From positions 15,000,694 to 15,064,693 of the forward strand of contig OX424570.1 in assembly GCA_949152475.1 (NCBI GenBank): a DNA stretch of 64,000 bases. Direction: 5' to 3'. Positions 55,986 through 64,000 of the stretch are shown in pieces. The DNA is from Terebella lapidaria (taxonomy: Eukaryota > Annelida > Polychaeta > Terebellida > Terebellidae). The notes under the pieces are model-generated. The model was not told where the DNA came from. It searched no databases and was given only the letters and a program-made list of their open reading frames with translations. The translations under genes were made by a program, and so were the position numbers. Positions within the stretch are counted from its first letter, which is position 1. Each line of letters begins with the position of its first letter.

Positions 55986-58900
55986 GCTTATGGAGACGCT
56001 GACAACTGATGGCCCTTGATGCACCCCCACGAAGCCACTGAAGTGTTGTCATAGGGCAATGTTGACACTCAAATTGAATGCATGTCACCGCGCACGATAT
56101 CGAATTGAAAACCGTTTTGAATGCACGGGGATATAGAAGAGCTTTATGCCAACAGGTTTAGGTCCATTGTAGTGGTTAATTTTTTATTCTCATGCCTTTC
56201 AAATGAACACCTGTGTTTTGGAGTTTTTGCCTTCATGATTACGGTTTTTAGAGGTGTTTAGAAAAGTATAAGTGCTTGAAATAAATGCAAACCAGTTCTG
56301 ACACCTTGAAAAGAACATCGATCAGAATTATATGAATTATACATGATTGCACTTTTGTGCTTGTCGCTCTGAAATAATGGAGAGAAATAAAATTTCATAA
56401 CGACGACCGTTTTTACTTTATATTTTCGTGAAAAAAACAAATATTATTAATAAATTTAGTATCATCTCAGGAGCGATATATTTTATACATGTATGTTTAT
56501 ATATGCACTTGTTTTTTTCTCATTAGTTATGTTATTTATTTACCATTTATAAATCACTTCAAATGCAGCATTGAGCCGTTATAATTATACTCTATTTGTT
56601 GCATGCAATTCATTGAAGAACAACGATTATAGAAAATGTAATGTCTAGATTTTTATGACTGATCCCGCTGCTTTAATTATGCTCATCATTATACATGTAC
56701 ATTCTATTCATTTGATGTTATCAAACGTCTTCAAATAATATAGACAAGAATACTATTCTTGATATATCTATCAACGTTTTGTGAACAATACGTGATTATT
56801 TCGTTGCCAGGCTTATAATGCACCCGTACATGTATACAAACATTCGAGTATTTTCAATTGTTTATAGTTCTATCAGATACAAACAATTAAAAAAATACCG
56901 GTACTATTAATGAATCACTAATGAGAGGTCAATGAGGACAAATTGGACTAGACAACTGACGTCTATTTCGTTTCAGGCCCTGAAATGTTTTTCTTCAAAT
57001 CTTGTAATAAAAAACACTCCTTTTTTCTTTCAGATTCCAATTCGGGGGAATGTTGATGATTTAATATTAGCATAATTAAATTTCAAAACAATTTGCAGAT
57101 CGAAGCCGAACATAATAAATTTATGATTTCATGAATTCTTACATCTTCACCATGAGTTAGGCCTACCTCGTTATTATGCATTTACCTTGCAACAATTTTC
57201 AACCTGAATTTTCCTTGCAACAATTATCGGCATGCACGACCGGAGATGCAGGGTGTTATGTATCATAGCGTTGCGATTTCGACGCTAAAATACACTTTTC
57301 CCGAAGGTGTGGCGAAATGCATTCGTGTAAGTTCGCCAGGTGGCGGGACAGTTCCTCAGGGAACTAGGGTGCTTTATAAATGTTGGAATTCCAGCAAGTT
57401 GGATCTGGTCAAAAGAAATCGCGCCCAATCGGGCCATATGTATTTTCATATACCAATACCATACCCAATATGTGTTCTACAGTGTACATGTAGTGGAAAC
57501 AGTCTACTGGAGCGCAAACTATATGTCTATATCAGAACATGATCACTAGTAAATGGAAATATCAAGCGCGGATCAAGTGGGGTGGCCTGTTCCCCGGCCT
57601 ATTCAACCACTCTTAACCCTGAGAAACTTTGGTTCACATTTCATGTACTAAACTTCTACCAAACACAGTTGTTTATGACACAATGTGTAGGCCCAAAGAG
57701 TGTAAATGTTACACTCTTTGGTAGGCCTACCAACTGATACTTGCATCAATTATGATGCCCGTGTATGACAAGAACGTTTCGTGTTTGTTGTGAGGATATG
57801 TGGAGCATCTTGGCCAGAGATCTTCAAACAGAGGTCTACTTATTTTGATTCTTTAATATATTGAATATCATCGATATACTGACAATCAACTGAACACCAA
57901 CATACTTTACCATACAATTCTCAACATCAAGCATTGATCGAGATGCCATCATATGGCACCACATTCGCACAATCGTACCCCAAATTTATAACAAGTGAAG
58001 TGAGTTTTAGGTTATGGAACCTTTGATCCGATAACGTATAGCCCGATAACGTATTAATTATCTGAAGAGTTTACGGTCAGATCTTTCCGAAATAGTTCAC
58101 TTTCCATGTTTACATATATTCATTCGTTTAGTACGCATGGTTCTGTGTATATTATTAAATATAGACCAAAAAGGTGAAGTAGGCAAGAACTAAACTTTCT
58201 GGCATTTTGCTCGAAATCTATTCAGTTCGTTCTAAATCGAATTTCGCATATCTTTGCATTTTGAACTGTTTATTTTTTTGTATCAAGATGTAATGCATTG
58301 AATTGCTCGAAATGACCTGAAGTATACGAATTCGCCCCTGGAGACAAATTAAACCTTTGTATACAACTGGGGTATGTTGCGAAAATTGAACTTGACCTCA
58401 CGTACGTGACCTTCAGTAGTAATAATCTAACTGAAACAAAAAAAGGAATAGACTGCATACAGAGGTCCTATTGATAGGGACACACTGTTCATCTTGGCTC
58501 CAACAAAAACAAGAAAGTGGATTTGGTGCTAGTGCACAAGGTGTCCTTCTAGTTCTAGCTGTGAAACACTGCTTCGTGACACAAAAAATCAAACTTTCTC
58601 GAAGAGGGATATGTACCTATATTCGAATAATTACATGGAATTTTGAGGCCCAAAGGAACTGGCTGTTCGCTGATTTGCGAGCAGATCCGTTGGACTTCGG
58701 TTACAGGTCTGTCGTACCTGGTCCAATAGCCGGAATTTAAATCCGGGTTTAACGCTAGTTGAATCCCGCGTTTATGGAGTCCCGCACTTTTGAACAAAAT
58801 GGCCACTTTTGTTGACGTGTCAGAGAAAAAAGCTGCACATTTTGCCTGAAGTTAGAAGAATATAACCCTTTCTGCCTTCACAACGCAGACAGACGATAGA

Positions 58901-59159
58901 ATATATTGTGTTCAATATTATACATAGGTAATTATGTGTGAAACACTACTGAGCTAGCGTGTATGATAATCCGGCGTTTCAGTATTCCCCATTATCGCCC
59001 ATGAATTTGACAGGTCATTATTGACATTTCATTCATTTGCTGCCACTTTGCTCATTGGGTCATTGAGTCACCGACAGAGAACAGTGACTGATTCAGTAAT
59101 TTCGGTGTTCCATCCATCAATCATTATTCTTTTCATCAATGACGATATGGATCTCTATA
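55986..59159. other. head-to-head spacer between Frizzled and SCFD1
   Basis: No coding exon recognised. It should contain the SCFD1 promoter and a 5' untranslated exon, because an acceptor sits just before the SCFD1 start codon. A palindrome is described separately at 57,693-57,721. Confidence 0.4.
57693..57721. repeat. perfect 13-bp stem hairpin
   Basis: CCAAAGAGTGTAA and TTACACTCTTTGG are separated by ATG. Partly matching GTAGGC flanks on both sides extend the symmetry. Confidence 0.7.
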
Positions 59160-59375
59160 CGAGCTATCCGTCCTAAATTCGCCGCATCCCAAAATTCGCC
59201 AACTCGATATTATCAGAACTTAGAAGCTCGTTTTGTGGAAAATAACTTACTGGAACAGAGAGTCGATATCAGAGTTTCGATTGACGATCAAACTTGTTAG
59301 TTTCATTTACATTAGAAGTCCTGAAATCCACGTTGGCGAATTTGGGAATGCGGCGAATTTAGGACGGATGACTCG
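59160..59375 (+). mobile_element. TA-flanked MITE, copy A (216 bp)
   Basis: Inverted ends of about 46 bp (CGAGCTATCCGTCCTAAATT and the reverse complement of AATTTAGGACGGATGACTCG) bounded by TA on both sides (59,158-59,159 and 59,376-59,377), as in Tc1/mariner derivatives. No coding capacity. Confidence 0.8.
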
Positions 59376-59608
59376 TAGCAGTTTGAAATTTCTGAGCACA
59401 TGATGAATACAGTAGGTAATCGTTGATCAGACTGTCAGAATATGGACATGTTTAAAACATATCCAAATATGTAAATCATAATGTTAACGGTCACACCCAC
59501 ATTTGCCTATTGTGGGGGAACTTTTGCTCCTAGTTAACAAGTCTATTTTATCAGTTCAAGAGCTCGCGCCTTTATCGATGCTTGAAGTGTGGCATATAAT
59601 TTTCAGTA

Positions 59609-59807
59609 CGAGCCATCCGTCCTAAATTCGCAGCGGTCTAAAATTTGCCAACAGCGTTCTAAAGCGTTGTAATGCAAGTAAAACAAAACAATTCTATCAT
59701 CAGTCGATACTCTGATATCCAATCTTTGTACCAGCATTTTGTTTTCCACAAACCGAGCCCCTGAGCTGTGATAATATTGAGTTGGCGAATTTAGGACGGA
59801 TGGTTCG
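59609..59807 (-). mobile_element. TA-flanked MITE, copy B (199 bp), inverted relative to copy A
   Basis: Same family ends (CGAGCCATCCGTCCTAAATT) with TA at 59,607-59,608 and 59,808-59,809. The interior matches copy A in reverse orientation (TTGTGGAAAA, GATATCAGAGT). The open frame across it is fortuitous. Confidence 0.8.
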
Positions 59808-59902
59808 TACAATTTTGACTGTTTACTGCTACTTATAATGTTCAGTTACTACCGCTTATTATTCATGACTGTTCTTTTTTCACAGGTGATCCACATAATA
59901 AA

Positions 59903-62153
59903 ATGGCAGCATCGGTGCGTGAGAAGCAGGCAGCAGCCTTAAAACGGATGTTGAACTTTAACCAGCCGGTTACCAAGGCAACCCTGTCTGAACCACAGTG
60001 GAAGGTCAGTATCTTGCTCGAAGATTCTTCTGGAGATTTCCTGCTTATTGCCAAGTTGTTGTGCACTAGTGAATGATCAATGTGAATAAATGTCACCAGT
60101 TCCTAAATCATGGTATTTTGTATACAGACACAATGTTTTATACTAGAATGTGATCAAGAAAATCCATCGATTCCATCATAATACACGCAAAACTTAACTG
60201 AAAAATATCTTAAACATGATGAATAAGAAATGTTTGGGAAGGTTGTTTTCGATTGTTACAATTTCAATCACACATGAATGTTATATGGTGTACTGAAAAT
60301 GTGAGTGTTTTTTCTCATAAATTTATTCCTGTGCTTGAACTTGCCAGGTGTTGGTGTATGACAAGTGGGGTGAAGACATCATCTCTCCCCTTCTAAGCGT
60401 CAAGGAACTCCGAGATTTGGGCGTGACCCTCCACCTCTTAGTTCATTCTGATCGAGAACCAGTCCCCGATGTACCAGCGATCTACTTCGTCATGCCAACG
60501 GATGAAAACATTCACAGGATTTGCAAGGACTTTCACAGTCAACTCTATGAGAAGTATTACCTTAATTTCATATCGGCAATCTCCCGGCAGAAGTTGGAGG
60601 ATTTGGCAATGGCATCAATACAGAGTGACACTGTAGCTCAAGTTTCCAAAGTTTTCGATCAGTACCTGAACTTTATCAGTCTTGAGAATGATATGTTCTG
60701 CATTCAGAATCACGGTAGTGACGACATTTCATACTACTCGATAAACAAAGGTGACGTCAAAGATACGGACATTGAGAACATAATGGATGGCATAGTTGAG
60801 AGTTTGTTTTCAGTCTTTGTCACGATGGGACAAGTTCCGATAATTCGCTCTCCACGAGGAAATGCCGCAGAGATGGTCGCGGAAAAACTTGACAAAAAAC
60901 TCAGGGACAACATTCGTGACACGAGGAATAGTCTTTTCACATCGGACACCGTTCAAGCTGGACAGTTTTCATTCCAGAGACCACTACTGGTCATCCTCGA
61001 TAGGAACCAAGACCTGGCCACACCGTTTCACCACTCGTGGACCTACCAAGCCCTGGCACATGACACCCTCAACTTATCGCTCAACCGAGTGGAAATAGAG
61101 GAGTCTTCCGAGGCAAAACCGCAAGTGGGTGGGGCAAGACCCAAGAAGAAAAAGAAGTCTTATGATTTGAACCCGACGGATCGGTTCTGGCAGACACACA
61201 AGGGGAGTCCGTTCCCGGCTGTCGCGGAGGCTGTACAAGAGGAGCTAGAGTCATACCGTGCTCAGGAGGATGAGGTTAAACTCCTCAAGTCTGCCATGGG
61301 CCTGGAAGGCGAGGACGACTCTGCGATTAGCATGCTCTCTGACAACACGGCGAAACTCACCACAGCAGTCAGCTCACTCCCTGAACTCCTACAGAAGAAG
61401 CGCCTCATCGACATGCACACCAATATAGCCACGGCGATGCTCGACCAGATTAAGGCTAGGAAACTTGACCTCTACTTCGAAACGGAAGAAAAACTCATGA
61501 GCAAGACCTCCCTGGACAAGTCCATCATGGATATAATTTCTGATCCCGAAGCGGGACACCCCGAAGACAAAGTTCGTCTTTTCATCATCAATCTCATCTG
61601 CGGACAGATGATTTCCGATTCTGAAATTGACCAGTACTGCCTTGCCTTGAAAGGGGCAGGGTGCGACCTGGCAGCAATCCAATATGTCCGCCGATGGAAG
61701 GCTTACACAAAAATGGCGATGAATCCGGGCGCTTACACCGGTGGCGGCACAAAAACCGTGGGTATGTTCTCTAAACTCATGTCCCACGCTTCAGCATTCG
61801 CCATGGAAGGTGTCAAGAACTTGGTCGTAAAACGCCATAACTTGCCGGTGACGAGACTTGTCGATGCGCTTATGGAGATGAAATCCAGCCAAGACACGGA
61901 CGACTATCGATACTTTGATCCCAAGCTTCTTAGAGGCTCTGAAAGCTCCGTGCCGAGAAATCGCTCACCGTTCCAGGAAGCTGTCGTCTTTGTAGTGGGC
62001 GGTGGTAACTACATTGAGTACCAGAATCTAGTGGACTATTTAAGGAGCAAGACAGTGGGACCCAGCGCAAGGAGAATCACCTATGGATGTAGTCAACTTC
62101 TAAACGCTGATAACTTTCTGGAGCAACTCACGAAACTTGGCCGGGAAATGTAG
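59903..62153 (+). CDS. SCFD1: SCFD1/Sly1, Sec1-family domain protein
   Basis: Two coding exons: 59,903-60,004 (34 codons; MAASVREKQAAALKRMLNF) and 60,348-62,153 (601 codons plus TAG), joined in phase 0 (donor GAAG-GTCAGT, acceptor TTGCCAG-GTG). Total 635 residues, close to the family's usual length of about 640. It is unmistakably the Sly1/SCFD1 branch of Sec1/Munc18 proteins: DIISPLLSVKELRDLGVTLH, VPAIYFVMPT, YYLNFISAISR, DSRNSLF-like and GQFSFQRPLLVILDRN, LEGEDDSAISMLSDN, DDYRYFDPKLLRG, and VVFVVGGGNYIEYQNLVDYL near the end. It acts in the cytosol and binds syntaxin-5-type SNAREs to promote ER-Golgi and intra-Golgi fusion. A further acceptor (TTTTTTCACAG at 59,875-59,885) shows that a 5' untranslated exon lies upstream. 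The 1.8-kb coding exon is unusual, as the vertebrate gene is highly split. Confidence 0.96.
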
Positions 62154-62592
62154 AGTGATTAAGTAGAGTTATTGAAGCACTTCGAACATCTAGGGACAAT
62201 TTATTAATGCCTAGTGAGCATGGTGAAATGGTTATTGATGAACTTCATGCTTAGGAATATTTCATGTTGTGCAAATTGTGTGTAAGTTGCCAGTGTTTTG
62301 AAGGTGAAGTTTGTGTGAAATGCTGTTAGTTGTGCTTATTGGTCGAGATTTTTTTCGATATCCATGATATCGAAGGGTGGCAAGCGATAGACAATTTTCT
62401 TCTTTTTTTTTGTCCCAGAAATGCATACCTGTTGGAACATGTGCATGTATATCTAAGGTTGTGTGTCTACCATCAATGTCATCTTGCATTTCTTACAGTG
62501 TTAAAAATATTTAAGCATGTATTGTTTCTTTGTACATATATTTGTAGATATTTATGTGTATATAAGGTTGCACCATAGGGATGTATTCTGAA

Positions 62593-62598
62593 AATAAA
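62593..62598 (+). terminator. SCFD1 polyadenylation signal
   Basis: AATAAA, 440 nt after the SCFD1 stop codon. The 3' UTR between is AT-rich without other features. Confidence 0.65.
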
Positions 62599-62892
62599 AT
62601 CAGCATCGGTAAAACAACAATGTTAATGAGTGGATTCAGTTTAGACTTTCTAATCGAGGATCAACTAATAATCGTATTTCATCATCAAATAGAAATCAGA
62701 ATCTTGGTATCGTTACTCAATCTTAGAAATGCCTAATTCTTTCATGGAATGGGTCTATTTTACTCAACATAATATTATATTCCATAATTATGAGCATATT
62801 ATGTTGCAAATCCTAAAAACCTAAGAAAAATTTTGTCATCTCTGTATCCTGATATCCATATATCCTTCGTATATACCTCCAAATCCTAAAAA

Positions 62893-64000
62893 CCTCGTCG
62901 CCCTAGACAGACATGTCTAAAGGGTATTAGGGATGACCTTTGACCTTGACCTTAAATTTTTTCGCCGAGTCTTCATTTTTTGTTTTCGTCGACATCTCGG
63001 AAACGGTGCGTCATGGAGCAAAACGGACGTTATTTTCGGACTCGTCGCCGTAGATAAACATATCTTAATGGTATTATGGATGACCTATCACCTTGACCTT
63101 AATTTTTTTCGCTGAGTTGGCATTTTTTGCTTTCATCGATATCTCAGAAACGGTGCATCATAGAGCGAAACGGAAGTTATTTTCGGACTCGTGGCCCTAG
63201 GCAATCATGTCTAAGGGGTACTAGGGATGAACTTTGACCTTGACCTTAAATTTTTTCGCGAAGTCGGCATTTTTCGTTTTCATCAATATATCTCAGTAAC
63301 GGTGCATCGTAGAGCGTAACAGGCATTAATTTCGGACTCGTCGCCCTAGACAAACATGTATATAGAGTATTATGGATGACCTTTGACCTTGACCTTAAAT
63401 TTTTTTGCTGAGTCGGCATTTTTCGTTCTCGTCGATATCTCGGAAAAGGTGCGTCGTAGAGCGTAACGGACGTTTTTTTCGGACTCGTCGCCCTAGACAG
63501 ACATGTCTAAAGGGTATTAGGGATGACCTTTGACCTTAAATTGTTTCGCCGAGTCTTCATTTTTTGTTTTCGTCGACATCTCGGAAACGGTGCGTCATGG
63601 AGCAAAACGGACGTTATTTTCGGACTTGTCGCCGTAGATAAACATATCTTAATGGTATTATGGATGACCTATCACCTTGACCTTAATTTTTTTCGCCGAG
63701 TCTTCATTTTTTGCTTTCATCGATATCTCAGAAACGGTGCATCATAGAGCGAAACGGACGTTATTTTCGGACTCGTGGCCCTAGGCAATCATATCTAAGG
63801 TGTACTAGGGATGAACTTTGACCTTGACCTTAAATTTTTTCGCGAAGTTGGCATTTTTCGTTTTCATCAATATATCTCAGTAACGGTGCATCGTAGAGCG
63901 TAACAGGCATTAATTTCGGACTCGTCGCCCTAGACAAACATGTATATAGAGTATTATGGATGACCTTTGACCTTGACCTTAAATTTTTTTGCTGAGTCGG
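62893..64000. repeat. satellite with about 147-bp monomers and 590-bp higher-order unit
   Basis: The anchor CTCGTCGCC (with variants) recurs at about 62,894, 63,041, 63,188, 63,338, 63,484, 63,625, 63,772 and 63,921. Every fourth monomer matches best: CCCTAGACAGACATGTCTAA is at 62,901 and again at 63,491, giving a 590-bp higher-order unit. One monomer in the second unit lacks 6 bp (a TGACCT half-site). Monomers carry TGACCTTTGACCTTGACCTT or variants. The array runs off the window. Small open frames in it are repeat products, not genes. Confidence 0.9.

Noticed and set aside
59603..59812. Minus-strand 69-codon ORF
   Set aside because: It spans a MITE from end to end and reads out of its inverted repeats; the frame is not kept in the sister copy.
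62933..63747. Small ORFs repeated in the satellite
   Set aside because: Identical frames recur only because the repeat unit recurs; stops differ between monomers.

Overview
The window is animal nuclear DNA: low gene density, GT-AG introns, AT-rich spacers, many simple repeats and several transposon classes. Three host genes are recognisable. They are the first exon of a Ly6/Quiver-type secreted or GPI-anchored protein (minus strand, about 1.3-1.5 kb), an intact single-exon Frizzled receptor of the Fzd1/2/7 type (minus, 53.5-55.2 kb), and a complete SCFD1/Sly1 Sec1-family gene (plus, 59.9-62.2 kb). Gene content and the style of the repeats suggest a marine invertebrate, perhaps an echinoderm or hemichordate, but the phylum cannot be fixed from the sequence alone.

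Layout. 0-4.8 kb: Ly6 exon, then a repeat element carrying a 134-bp tandem array. 4.8-8.4 kb: a PIF/Harbinger DNA transposon with 70-bp inverted ends, a transposase with an intact catalytic core, and a divergently transcribed, decayed Myb-like gene. 10-43 kb: three diverged copies of a block of about 5 kb, each hit by further insertions. Copy 1 is split by a nest: a segment of about 750 bp, then a Gypsy LTR retrotransposon (12,877-29,559; 651-bp LTRs differing at 2 positions), then a 3.6-kb L2-like LINE with an intact 1068-codon ORF inside gag. Copy 3 carries a 468-bp TRIM with two identical 146-bp LTRs and a 4-bp target duplication. 43-53 kb: spacer with 120-bp and 132-bp tandem arrays and a CGG repeat. 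53.5-62.6 kb: Frizzled and SCFD1 head to head, with two TA-flanked MITEs just upstream of the SCFD1 coding exons. 62.9 kb to the end: a satellite of about 147-bp monomers in a 590-bp higher-order unit.

The least conventional object is the Gypsy element. It has a large extra ORF (25.6-28.4 kb) after integrase with no envelope features. Its sense strand is strongly and frame-independently enriched in CGGAC/GGACT. Exact copies of its 3' polypurine-tract 11-mer lie at the gag-pol junction. Its pol is broken although its LTRs are almost identical. The host genes are ordinary conserved cell-biology genes (Wnt reception; ER-Golgi membrane fusion) and show no sign of working together.
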